This document shows positions 44,301 through 55,213 of a DNA stretch of 64,000 nucleotides, piece by piece. Positions within the stretch are counted from its first letter, which is position 1. Every line of letters starts with the position of its first letter. The DNA comes from Litsea cubeba (taxonomy: Eukaryota; Streptophyta; Magnoliopsida; Laurales; Lauraceae), in assembly GCA_012931725.1 (NCBI GenBank), contig CM022951.1, positions 39,952,958 to 40,016,957 on the forward strand. Direction: 5' to 3'. The position numbers and the translations under genes are program-made. Below the pieces are notes generated by a model. It had not been told where the DNA came from and ran no database searches. It saw only the letters and a list, made by a program, of their open reading frames with translations.

Positions 44301-46007
44301 CTCCTTCAAAAAATCATAGAAGGCGATGAGCTGAAAGTACAGAAGCCTGAACTCCTCAGACTGCCCCTCGAGGACGCTGTCAATCGGCATAAACTCCTCA
44401 TAGAGTTTGCCGAGGATGGGCAATCCAGTAATGACGCTCAGCTCCTTCAAAGAAAAACCAATCTCACCATTCGTCATAACGAAGGTATTGGTTTGTGGGA
44501 GGAATGATTCCAGCATAGCCATGAAGGCCTCGTCAGAAAAGATCACGGTCTCCCTAAAGGCGCGGACCGCATCAAAAATCTCGGCTTCCTTCAAAACGGT
44601 GCCACCAATCAGCAGGACGCGATCAGTCCACGACTTCCACTCAGAGTCAGCATTGAAACGGCCACGAAGTCGAAAAGGCTTGATCCAATTGCTGCCGTCA
44701 CCGCTAAAAATACCAAGGCCCACCGGTCTCAAATCGACCGACGGATAATCAGAGCCCTGGTAGCCGCTGGATGGCATCAACAGGTCCATGTCAACAGGCG
44801 ACCTCTCCGTATATCCAGGAGAACCGCCAACAAAAACTCCGGTCTTGATTACATTTGTCCTTCTCACCCAACTTGGAGGATCTTCCCTCTTAGAGCACGT
44901 GGGGGCAAGGCTCAGAATCGAGACGGTGCGATCAAACGTCGACCGGGTAGCAACAGTCTTCTTCTCACCATTTGCTGTGAAAGAGAACTGAAAACATCTC
45001 CTCTGGTATGTCATGTCATCAGGGACTGCATCACCAAAGAAGAAGGTAGGCTTGGGCAAAATGCTCTGATCTTCCATCACCCATGGACGACTGCTTACCA
45101 TGATCTTATAGAATTCCTATCCCTTGAGAGTGATCAGTCGTTGCCTCATCTCATCTCTGTTGAGGGAGTCGCACTCTTCCAGATTTCTCTCAACATACTG
45201 GACCTTCTCAAAGGAGTGCTGAACGGCCGGATTAGAAGATCTAGAAGATCGACGAGGTACGCTTGTAGCAGGCTCTTTACCCTTGTTCGTTCTGGAAGAA
45301 CCACCTGCAAAGGTTGGAAAAGAAAAAGATCAAACATCAAAATGACAGAATCTCGCTAAAAATCTGGCGAAATTTTGACATGATGCCGGGGCAATTCCGA
45401 AGAAAAGGAACTATCCCGAAAGAAATAGAAAGCTTGAAGATGGGCTCAACATCGCTGCGAGCTCCGAAACTCCAAACTTTCGAAACCTCAAAGTCTCCGC
45501 AAAATCAGGAAGGGCTCAACATCGCTGCGAGCTCCAAATTCCCAAAATTGCGAAAACTTTCAGGTATGCTATCACATCATGCTACAAATTTAATTTACAA
45601 TCAAATGCATGCATGAACATCTAGGTTTGCAAAAAAAAAATGCATTATCATGATGAGCAAAAAAAACAAGAAGAAAAGAAACTCTCTCAAAAAAAAAAAG
45701 GGAGGGAAAGAAAACAAAAAAAAAGAGAAAAAAAAGGGGCTGGCCCACAGGCCGTGGCCCACTGGCCACGTGGCCGTACGGCCAGATCCGTATGGATCTG
45801 TCCGTACGGCCCACAAAAAAAAAAAAAAAACAAAACATGAAAAAAAAAAGAAGAAAAGAAAAAAAAAACGTGTGAAAAAAAAAAGGAAAACACGTGAAAA
45901 AAAAAAGAAAAGAAAAAGAAAGAAACAACAAAAAAAAGAAAAGAAAGAACTTTTTATTTTTCCTACAATGGAGTTTTCTTAAAAAAAGGGAACTTACTTG
46001 AAGCCAT
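41399..46007 (-). pseudogene. Antisense five-exon plant mobile domain gene of C
   Basis: The gene is antisense to the element. Exon 1 is 46007-45998 (ATGGCTTCAA), exon 2 45304-42797, exon 3 42697-42587 (or from 42700), exon 4 42520-42410, exon 5 42333-41399. All four introns begin GT and end AG, all are phase 1, and the summed coding length (3675 bases) divides by three. The PMD domain (about residues 230-310: SWTDRVLLIGG, EAFMAMLESFLPQTN, ITGLPILGKLYEEFMPID) resembles MAIN-like and retroelement-borne PMD proteins. Exon 2 ends with a basic, nuclear-signal-like SSKKRARRGKRERSHHRSK; exon 5 has a predicted coiled coil (LEELTIIGLTHD to SEESERWQTARDKL). Five premature stops (45117, 43584, 43101, 43098, 42002) but no frameshift are present. 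Function is unknown; it may be decayed. Confidence 0.8.
45620..45960. repeat. Purine-rich intron 1 tract with short palindromes
   Basis: A-rich low complexity. At 45738-45815 a GC-rich island contains GGCCGTACGGCC and AGATCCGTATGGATCT, the latter with one mismatch compared with B. Lys- and Phe-rich reading frames are artefacts. Confidence 0.65.
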
Positions 46008-46127
46008 TGATGGAGAAGAAGAAGAAAAGTCTTGAAGATCTTGAAGAAGAAGAACTCTTGGTCTTGAAGCCCTCTTGAGATTATTGCAAAAGAAAGTAAT
46101 AAGAGCAAGAGATCCAACCTCCTCCTT

Positions 46128-46136
46128 GCTTTTATA
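46128..46136 (-). promoter_or_regulatory. TATA box of the C antisense PMD gene
   Basis: CTATAAAAG on the - strand lies 121 bases upstream of the ATG at 46007. It is conserved in B (7575-7583). Confidence 0.6.
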
Positions 46137-46199
46137 GAAGAGAGCAAACCAAAGAAGGAAAGAAGAAAAAGGTAAGTGTTACTAATTAGTAACCTTACC

Positions 46200-46420
46200 A
46201 AAAGAAAGAGATTAGAAAGATTCTTTCCCAAAAGAAAGATATCTTGAGAGATTTTCTCCCAAAAAGAGATCGATGAAGGATTCTTTCCCAAAAGAAAGAT
46301 ATCTTGAGATATCCTATCCCAAAATAAAGAGAATATGAGAGATTCTCTCCAAGTAAAGATTTTCTTAGATATTCTCTATCCAAATGAGATATTTTTGGAT
46401 ATTCTTTACAAAAATGACAC
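46200..46420. repeat. ~30-37 bp tandem repeat upstream of the PMD promoter
   Basis: Repeats of AAAGAAAGATATCTTGAGA with TTCTTTCCCA, homologous to 7630-7870. It sits just upstream of the antisense TATA box. Confidence 0.6.
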
Positions 46421-46709
46421 CATATGAGATCTAAGCCATTTCAAAAGCTTAAGGTCCCATGGGTTAGCCCATATGAGCCAGGCTTGACTACCTAGGCACT
46501 TGAAAAAAAAAAAAAATTTTGGGCTTTTAGTCAAAGAGAAATCCCTCTTACCAAGAGCATACAAAAATGGTTCCATGCCTCTTTTGAGTTGATTGGACCA
46601 TACAAAGAAAATTCCAAGCCCCATGAGCTTCCAAAAATCAAACCATCCAGCCTCATCTACCAAATTGAGCCAAAATCTTGAAATTGACATTCCACAAAAA
46701 TCAAACCAA

Positions 46710-46945
46710 ATCCTGGTCCCCTAACTTGCCACATACAGCCTGTTAGGTCACAAGACCAAAACCAAAAACCAAAACCTGATCCCCTAACTTGCCATATACA
46801 GCCTGTTAGGTCACAAGATCAAAACCAAAATTGATCCCCCAACATTCCACATACAGCTTGTTGGGTCACACGATCAAAACAAAACCCGACCCCCTAACCT
46901 GCCACATATAGCCTATTAGGTCACAAGGTCAAAACCCAAATCCAC
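46710..46945. repeat. ~58 bp tandem repeat near the 3' end of C
   Basis: Four units with CCCCTAACTTGCCACATAC, then AGCCTGTTAGGTCACAAG, as in B at 8150-8400. Noncoding. Confidence 0.75.
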
Positions 46946-47149
46946 ATCCCTGATGTCATCTTCAAAACTTTGCCTCGAGATGGTACGTGACCCCTTTCAC
47001 TACCATAAAATTCCCCTGGAAGCTCAAAAGGCTACAAATACCAAAAAGAAAGACTGCTCAAAGACTCTTGGTCAAGTCACAGACTCTCCTTTAAAAATCT
47101 CTTCGAGGCACATCGACTACAAAAGTTAAGCAACTCGTCGCTGTACCTC

Positions 47150-47160
47150 GAGGGGGCATT
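47150..47160 (+). other. Polypurine tract of C
   Basis: GAGGGGGCATT immediately precedes the 3' LTR, identical to B. Confidence 0.75.
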
Positions 47161-49762
47161 TGTTGACACCAAAAATGTCACTTTGCCTCTTCAAGATCCA
47201 AAGAGCTACATGAAGTCGCAACCTGCCATAAATAGGCAATGCTACTTCCAAAAATCAAATCTTGTCAGAATCAAACAAAAACTGCAAATTCCTACAAGAC
47301 AGCCAAAAGAGGAGTACACAAGAAGTTTCGGGCCATTTCAAAATCATTTGGCCTAACTTCGCTTCTCCGACAGCCGAAAAGGAGCTCTCGACGGCAAAAG
47401 CATCGGAGACACCAAATCTTCGATCAGAGCCGATGGATGGTCTCAAAATACATCCAAAAGGCTCCACGTCAAGTTCCGAGTCAAACCGACAACGTTTGAC
47501 CCTACATCAACCCTCAAATAGCTAAATCAAGCCTCTCGGCGGCGAGAACCACTGAGGCCATTACTCATCAGATAGAGCACATGGACGGCTTCAAAATGCT
47601 TATAAAGGGCTACACGTCAAATTTCAGGTCATTTCCACAGCATTTGACCATAGTTTGACGCTCGAAAGCCAAATCAGGCCTCTCGGTGGCAAAGCTCTCC
47701 GGGACCATGGTTTCCAAGACAGAGCCTATGAATCATCTTAAAATGACTCCAATAGGTTCCCTGTCAAATTTCGAGTCAATCGGACATCGGTTGACCGCAC
47801 ATCAAACCGCGACATCTTCATCGCGACAAAAGCAAGTCTACTGGTGATAGGACCCCAAACGGCTTCAAAACTCAAACAAAAGCCTATGGTTGGTCTTATT
47901 TATTGCTCAGGAGGCTTCACACCAAATTTCAGGTCATTCCGACACCGTTTGACCCAGTTTCAGCTTCTGACGGAAAATCGGCAGCTCTGTGCGACAAAGT
48001 CTTCGGCTTTCTCAGGAAATTGGAAACTTTGCAAAATAAAATGCAAGGATTCTCATCAGGTTTCCTACAAAGAAATCAGGCCAATAAATGGTCAAAATGT
48101 CAAGGAAAAATATAGAAGAAAAAAGAATCGAAAACCAGCAAAAACGGACACAAAACGGGACACAAAGGGGGGAAAACCCCCCCAGGGTCGCAGACCCCTG
48201 CGACCCTGGGCCAGGGTCGCCGGCGACCTTGGAGCCCGGGGTCGCCGGGAAGGCCCCGGAAACCCCGGTTTTCACCATTTTTTCGCGATTCAAAGAGCCC
48301 AGCCTCTGGTACTTTCCAAAATTCATGCTTTTGAGACACCAAGTCCTCTGACATCCGTCCAAAACACGGGTTAATCATCAAGAGTATCGAAAACAATATT
48401 GATCGCCACCCGGTCAACCAAAAAAAGTGTGCTTTCTACCCGACCGATCAAGAAATCGACAGGACAGATGGCACTGACCTGTTGTTGGCAACAAACACCT
48501 GAAATTACATGATCATCTGATGTCGATCTACATGAAGATCCATCGATGATCATCACCAGAAGAATCCTAAAAGACGCGGCACGGCCCGCGACTCTTCAGA
48601 TGCTCGGCGACCACTTAATGCGATTAATTGACTAGCTTTATTACAGTCATTAATCCATTTCTTTGGACGGACCAATCAGAAGCAAGCATCCGGAAGTTAC
48701 GAGTCAAGAGATTCATGACATTTAACCCATGAAACTCCTCCCATCATGGCGATTAAAGGCGATTAAATGCCCTCAATCTCCTCCGGCCAATTAGAAGCCA
48801 AGAAAAAGGAGTTACAAAATAAAGAATTCAATTTTATAACTCCTCCCATTATGCGGCTTAATGACAATAAAAGCCCATAAACCCTCCTAAATGGCTACCA
48901 AAAAGCCTATAAATAGGAGAGCACTCCAAGAAGAAAGGACAGACAACGAATCACAGACAACGAATCACAGACATAAGCACAGAAATTCAGAGAAGGAAAA
49001 GAGAGAAAACTCTGCGGAAGTTCTACACCGGCCACCGCTACAAGGTGACAAAAGTCCCTTGGGGGGTACCCCCCCCAAGGTCCTTGCCTTCTCCTCCTGC
49101 CTCCAATGGCTTAGATGTGGCTTTTCAGCCCGTCTACTCGGCTTTTTATTGGACATAGGACCTCCTTTTGGTCTTTGTCCTCTAAAAACCTGAGGTTATA
49201 GCCAAGCCAAGCGAATCAATAGCATCCTCTGTTCTCATTTGCATGGATGATGGCGAAGCCCACATATGGCTTGCGACCGTCAATCTAAACGAGTCCCCCA
49301 CAATCTCCTGAGAAATTAGATCCTCCTTTTCTTGCTTTTCATTGTAGTTTGTATTTTTTTAAAAGAGACAAAAATCACAACTCTTGTCTTTCATTATTGA
49401 TAAGGATTGTAAATCGGCTATAAACGCCAAAATCGGCTATAAACGCCAAAAATCGGCTATAAACGCCAAAATCTGCTATAAATGCCAAAAAAATCGCCTT
49501 TCACGGCACACCAAGAAAATGTCTCTTTTCTTAAAATATGTGCAATGGAAAACTTGAAAGAAGTTGATTTCCTTTTTACTTGCGAAGGTTGATCTCCGGA
49601 TCACCACTTACAATTCCAAGTAAAATAGAAAATCTGGCACACCCACACAAAAAAAAGAAATGTTGATGCACGCCCTTGCCCCCCGGTTACGAAAGGGTCG
49701 GACCCGACGGACTCCCACATCCGCCGACCTCGGTAGGAACCGAGCAGGAGCGCGGTCCATCA
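47161..49762 (+). repeat. 3' LTR of C
   Basis: 2602 bp, TGTTGACACC to CCATCA, followed by AGTGG. It has a TATA box at 48908-48915, the GC-rich palindromic block at about 48180-48255 and four ~19 bp repeats at 49412-49484. This is the uninterrupted reference for the C-type LTR. Confidence 0.9.
48908..48915 (+). promoter_or_regulatory. TATA box of C 3' LTR
   Basis: TATAAATA in the conserved family context. Transcription from it would run into the flanking transposase remnant. Confidence 0.5.
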
Positions 49763-49948
49763 AGTGGGAACCAAATTAAGCTTCCTCCAATGGTGGTAAA
49801 CATATGTTAGTGGTATGGGACAGCCTAAGAGTTGATACTCGATAAAATCATGTGCACATGGTAATCCATGAGTGCATCGAACGCATCCACATGCCGCCGA
49901 GTCTGTACCAATATCATCAGCTCTCATCGACTCATTTAACACCGTATC
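49763..49948 (-). pseudogene. MULE-type transposase fragment with SWIM zinc finger
   Basis: The - strand encodes MRADDIGTDSAACGCVRC, THGLPCAHDFIEYQLLGC and PIPLTYVYHHWRKLNLVPT. The Cys-x-Cys ... Cys-x-His spacing fits a SWIM zinc finger of MULE/FAR1-type transposases, and the HWRKL ending is typical after it. Reading continues in frame across the AGTGG duplication into the OTU-like part at 26487 (VPT then MGEETT). Upstream coding sequence is cut off by element E at 49949. So two retroelements have broken the same gene. Confidence 0.6.
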
Positions 49949-51630
49949 TGTCGCGACCCCGGACCGGGATTAGGGGAAAGTCCGACTAAGTCCGGGATCG
50001 GGACGGTTATGATGCCGCGCCACGTGCATCTCTTTGGCTAAACCGCATACGGAATTAAAAGAACATTTATCCGTGCACGTGATTTCCCACAGTGTTCCGC
50101 GGTGAGGATTATCTTTACACATCATCTCACATATAACCATATCAAACATATTCTCAAGATTGCGGAAGCGTGTAGCAAACCATATTAATACTATTCCATT
50201 CCATAAACAAGACTGATTTATGATTAACATGACAAGATATCAAAATGAGCAATGATCATAAGCATATTTCCCCAAAAGTAAAGTTAAGTGTATTTACAAA
50301 ATATCAGTTGATTAATGCCCCAAAATAACGGTCAACAAAGACCGAACAACCAAATGAAACCCAAAATAAAGATATCATAAGTTCCCAAAATGTATCGTTC
50401 TCAAGGCAATGCCGAATGTCTACATGACATCGTCGGCTTGCCACTCAATCACACGCTGCGGTTCACCGACCGCCTCCTCAGGCTCCTCCTCAATGGCAAT
50501 AAGCTCGGGACCTGAGTACCAAAATAAATGGGTCAGACACGACGGTCTGACAGGTGGGTGAAAAGATATAACAATAATTCAAAATAATGATGCTTTTAGA
50601 AACATAGTAGAACCTAGATAAATAATGAATTTTCATAGAAGAAGAATGCATCATTTAAAAGAGGAACATATGCAAATAAAACATGTAAGGTAACAAGGAT
50701 TCGGGACTAACAAGGTGGCAACCACACAAAGCTAAATCCTCTCTCACAAAAGTGATGAGAGCACATCGGGACATTGACCTCAGACACACGAGGTGAGGAG
50801 AATCAACGACGTTGAACTCAGTCACACGAGGTGAGGAGAATCAACGATTTTATATAATAAATACATATAATACTCTGCGGGACCACGGTAGCTAACCGGG
50901 TATATCGGGGCGAGGCGGGAACCATGCTGCAGCGGGTATAATAGAAGGGGGATATCCAAACCGGTGGATCAAACCGATAAGGTTATCCAAGCTTAGTGGT
51001 GCCGACTGAAAGGTAACATGCGAAAATCAAAGCAAATAAATACACATAACGGGGCGGGGTACCCATAGGTATAAAACGCATAAAAGTCGGGATGGGTCTA
51101 AACAAATTAACAATATGGTAATACAATGCCCTCGGGTCAAGTGTACCCACATATCATGGGTTGAAATCCCAAAATAGGAGTTTGGTTGAAAATCGAATAC
51201 AAATAGTTTCCCACACATTTACAGGCTAAACAATGGGGTTCCTAGAATTGAATCAGTGTGAATAGGGTCCCGTATGTCGATCATGATGTAATTTGGTACT
51301 CTTTAAGAGTTAGGGACATTCTGGGTCCTTATACACATTGGTCAATCCAGAAAGCCTCATGGAATCTCCATGATGAGGTTCCTCCTCTCTCCGGACTTCA
51401 TGTAATGCCTTACAAGTCCTTAAATAACATTGGGGCTCCAAACAATACCTCCCCACTACAACCCATCACAATTTACTCAATTCTTTCATGGGTTTAAATG
51501 CATCATTACAGGTTTAATGTCTTCAATTAAGAAGAGAAGGGATAGAGCTGAGTTGGACTTGAGTATGGGCTTGAAATAAATCTGGAGAACAGTCCCACAA
51601 TTCTCTTTATTTTGCAGTTCATCTCATCTC

Positions 51631-51851
51631 AGTCCGATCGATCGGACTCATTGGCTGATCGATTGGTCATGAAACGTTCTCAGTTATTTACAGTCCGATC
51701 GATCGGACCTGATGGGCGATCGATCGGTCCTGAAAACACTCTCAGTTATTTACAGTCCGATCGATCGGACCTGATGGGCGATCGATCGGTCCTGGAAACA
51801 CTCTCAGTTATTTACAGTCCGATCGATCGGACCTGATGGGCGATCGATCGG
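51631..51851. repeat. ~62 bp tandem repeat with GATC palindromes in E LTR 1
   Basis: AGTCCGATCGATCGGAC starts at 51631, 51692, 51756 and 51816, each but the first followed by CTGATGGGCGATCGATCGG. It is dense in CGATCG palindromes. Confidence 0.85.
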
Positions 51852-52550
51852 ACAGCGACGAATCTCAACCCATTTGGTTGAATTCCTCTCTTGTCCAACT
51901 CCTATCCATTTCATTTCTTTCCCCTTCTTCCAAACATAACTTCATGAATATTTGGGCCCTTCTTTGACCTCCTCATTTCATCAAATCATCATTCAAAATC
52001 AATAATACTAAACCATCAAGCATGATAAACTATTAATGAAGATAAATCAAGATTTTGCAAAAACATGATAAACACATGAGAATCATTTCATCCACTTGCC
52101 TTGGGTCGAATGCAAATCAAATTGAGCTCTAATCACCTCTTAAGCCCACAATCAAACACCTATACAAAAAAACCCCCGAATCCAAACCCTAGAATATCAA
52201 AATCCAAGTAAAACAAAACGAAATCTCCCAATAAACGAAATGGAACTTCCCTAGGGCTAAACAACTAAGATTCTAAAACTTTTAGGAATATCACTTACAA
52301 GGAAGTTCTTCAAAAAGCAAGGTGTTGTCCAAAGGAAGCCTTGAAGTGGGCGGTTTTCTTTGAAAATGGTGTCAAGATGAAGCCCTTGAGACGAGGAAGA
52401 AGATTGTAGCCTCTATTTCTCCATTAGCACTAGCTTGGTGGAGGATTGAAGATGAAGAAGCAAGAAAAAGGGCAAGGGAAAACCCTAGGGCTGGAAATCT
52501 CTTCTCCTTTTAGGGTTTTTGTCAGAAATGGAAAATGAAGAAGAAGCTCT

Positions 52551-52560
52551 CTATATATAG
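52551..52560 (-). promoter_or_regulatory. TATA box of E LTR 1
   Basis: CTATATATAG lies on the - strand, about 510 bp into the LTR, as expected for U3. It is conserved at 60164-60173. Confidence 0.5.
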
Positions 52561-53066
52561 TAAGTGGGAATGGGGCCCACAACTTAAAAGACTCCTCGGG
52601 CTCAAAACATGGCTTTCGGGGCTTCAAACGACTTCGACGAAGAAGACAAAGTTGATCGGCGAAATTTCTAGTTTCCAAAAAGTATATATTTTGTACATTT
52701 TGGTGACATTGAAATCGGTGTCCAGATTTTGGTTAAAAAGACCATTTTGCCCTCAATTTGTGCAAAGTCTGGTTTAGGGCTCTCAAATGGGAACGATGTC
52801 AACATGAAAGTTGTAGGAATTAACAAGATAAGTCCAATGGCGTTAAAAATACGATTTTTGGGAATCATCGGTAAACCCCCAATCTCACACAATTCGTAAC
52901 AAGAACCCCCAAAGGGTCCCACAAGTAAAAAGGCTCTCCAAATTCCCCAAAGCTATTATAAAAGCTATTCTAATCCCCAACTAATCCAAAGACCACTAAA
53001 CACACTTAAAAACTTAAACACAACTTAAATAACTCTAGTCGAGGTCTCTCGGGTCGGGGTCTTACA

Positions 53067-53079
53067 TCCTCCACCCCTT
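53067..53079 (-). other. Polypurine tract of E1
   Basis: AAGGGGTGGAGGA on the - strand directly precedes the LTR. The pol stop codon (53078-53080) overlaps it, so there is no 3' untranslated spacer. Confidence 0.65.
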
Positions 53080-53827
53080 AGGACATTTGGTCCTCCAAAT
53101 GGAAATTAAAACTCACCTCCAGTAGGAGATGTGGGTACTTCTTTTGAACTTGCTCCCGTAATTCCCATGTTGCTTCCTCTGGTCCATGATTCTCCCAAAG
53201 TACCTTGACCCACTGCTTAGCCCGAGTTCTCAACTCTTGTTCCTTGGTGTCAATGATCTGCTTAGGTTTCTCGACATAAGTAGCATCTTCTCGGATTTCC
53301 AGCGGCTCATAACAGAGTATGTGTAGTCTGTCAGGAACGTACTTCTTCAACATAGACACATGGAAAACATTGTGTACGCTGGAAAGTTCAGGTGGCAGGG
53401 CTAATCTGTAAGCCACATCACCAATCTTACTCACAATGTCATACGGTCCAATGTATCTCCTAGACAATTTGCCCTTCTGTCCAAACGTCAAGGTTCCACG
53501 AGTAGGTGACACTTTCAAGAAAACCTTATCTCCTTCTTTGAACTGTGAATCCCTTCTGTGAGAGTCTGCATAACTCTTCTGTCTACTCTGAGCCACTTTC
53601 AAACGTTTTTGGATTAACTTGACCTTTTCACTTGTCTCACTAACAATAGTCGGGCCATGGAAGCTACGAGTACCAACTTCTTCCCAACAAACAGGTGTCC
53701 TACACCTTCTGCCATACAAAGCCTCAAAAGGCTCCATACCAATACTCGAGTGGAAACTATTGTTGTAAGCGAATTCATACAGCGGTAAGGCTTCATCCCA
53801 CTGAGTCTTGAAATCTAACACACAAGC
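53078..53827 (-). pseudogene. E1 integrase C-terminus with chromodomain
   Basis: About 247 residues: WDEALPLYEFAYNNSFHSS, EALYGRRCRTPVCW, FKEGDKVFLKVSPTRG, YIGPYDIVSKIGDVAYRLAL, VHNVFHVSMLKKYVPD, then a chromodomain-like end (QIIDTKEQELRTRAKQW, VLWENHGPEEATWELREQ). Chromodomains bind modified histone tails and steer chromovirus insertion into heterochromatin. The segment is in the same frame as the integrase core but follows a TGA at 53828-53830. The final stop overlaps the polypurine tract. Confidence 0.85.
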
Positions 53828-54325
53828 TCAGAGCATATACTCAAGTGTCTGAATTGTCCTCTCTGACTGACCATCGGTCTGTGGGTGATAGGCTGTGCTG
53901 AACTGTAACTTCGTACCCATAGACTCATGCAATGTCTTCCAAAATCTCGAGACAAATCTGCTGTCTCTATCGGATGTGATGGAAACTGGCTGTCCATGAC
54001 GACTGACAATCTCTGTGACAAACAACTGTGCCAAAGGTAACATATGCATCTTCTTCCCAGTCTTCATCGGTAGGAAATGAGCAGACTTGGTGAGACGGTC
54101 CACTATGACCAAAATAGCATCGTTGCCCTTACTAGTCCTCGGTAAACCCGATATGAAGTCCATGGTAATGTGCTCCCATTTCCATTCCGGAATCTCTAAT
54201 GGCCGTAGTAACCCTAGAGGCTTCTGGGGTTGTGCCTGGATCAACTGACATATCATACAACGAAAGACGAAAGTTGCTATCTCCCTCTTCATGTTATTCC
54301 ACCAAAATCTGCCCTTCAAATTCTG
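53828..54325 (-). pseudogene. E1 integrase core
   Basis: The DDE triad is visible: D in HITMDFISGLP, D in VSITSDRDSRF and E in HPQTDGQSERTIQTLE. The zinc-binding motif is split by the TAA at 54326-54328: histidines (EAHNTKYSIHPG) lie before it and cysteines (CMICQ) after it. The frame ends in TGA at 53828-53830. Both stops are also in E2. The catalytic residues are intact, but the protein cannot be made whole without readthrough. Confidence 0.85.
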
Positions 54326-55213
54326 TTACATCTTCGTACTGCCCGGGTGTATGGAATACTTGGTATTGTGAGCCTCAGTCATGATATCATTACTCAAGTC
54401 CTCCAAGTAAGGCACACATAGGCGGTCTCGGTAGTACAAAACTCCATCTACAATACGAAAATCCGGGCGATCTGCTATATGTTCTGAAATCTTAGCCAAC
54501 TCTGGGTCTTGTAACTGATTCTCTTTGATCTTTTGAATGAAAGAAGGCTCTGACACTGACATGTTTGCCAACATGACACCCTCTCTTAAAGGCTGAAAAT
54601 CTACTCCCAACTCTTCTAACTGCTGTACCACATAAGTCCCTCGAAGACTTGCCATGCTCACTGACTTTCTGCTCAAGGCATCTGCAACTACATTCGCTTT
54701 CCCCGGGTGATACTTGATTGGAAAATCATAGTCCTTGATATATTCCATCCATCTCCTCTGTCTCATGTTCAACTCCTTCTGAGAAAACAAGTACTGTAGA
54801 CTACGGTGGTCGGAGTGAACCTCAAACTTCTCTCTATAGAGGTAGTGTCTCCACATCTTCAAAGCTAAAACAACTGCTGCCAATTCGAGGTCATGTGTTG
54901 CATAGTTCTTCTCATGATCTTTTAACTGCCGGGATCCATAAGGAACTACCTTCCCATCTTGCATTAACACACATCCAAGTCCAACATTGGAAGCATCGGT
55001 AAAAATGGTAAAACCGCTGCTCCCAGATGGCAAAGTAAGGACTGGAGCTGTAGTCAATCTCTTCTTCAGCTCTTGGAAACTAGCTTCACACTTGTCCGTC
55101 CAAACATATGGTGCATTCTTCCTCGTCAACTTCGTCAAAGGTGACGCAATTGACGAAAATCCTTGCACAAACCTCCGATAATATCCTGCCAATCCAAGAA
55201 AACTCCTGATCTC
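54326..55213 (-). pseudogene. E1 RT connection and RNase H
   Basis: After the RT thumb (MAGYYRRFVQGFSSIASPL) comes a Ty3-type RNase H: FTIFTDASNVGLGCVLMQ (first Asp), THDLELAAVVLALK (Glu), FEVHSDHRSLQYLFSQ (Asp) and HPGKANVVADALSRKS. It reads in the same frame as RT and integrase between two TAA stops (55214-55216 and 54326-54328). The catalytic residues are present. Confidence 0.85.

Larger units (their letters stand above)
26488..49762 (+). mobile_element. Tat-lineage LTR retrotransposon C, pol-deleted, with patched 5' LTR
   Basis: AGTGG flanks both ends (26483-26487 and 49763-49767). The order is 5' LTR part 1 (26488-27810), foreign patch (27811-32146), 5' LTR part 2 (32147-33232), primer site, leader, gag (capsid domain deleted), protease, integrase C-terminus, 3' region with tandem arrays, antisense PMD gene, polypurine tract (47150-47160) and 3' LTR (47161-49762). 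RT, both RNases H and the integrase core are missing from its own body. C is non-autonomous. It is inserted in a transposase gene remnant. Confidence 0.9.
49949..53066 (-). repeat. LTR 1 of E (3' side)
   Basis: 3118 bp, matching 57582-60678. The TATA-like CTATATATAG is at 52551-52560 and GATCGATCGG-type tandem repeats are at 51631-51851. Short ORFs inside are not genes. Confidence 0.9.

Noticed and set aside
52430..52922. Small frames near the E LTR promoters, also 60043-60534
   Set aside because: They lie inside LTRs, show no domain and are disrupted between the two LTR copies.
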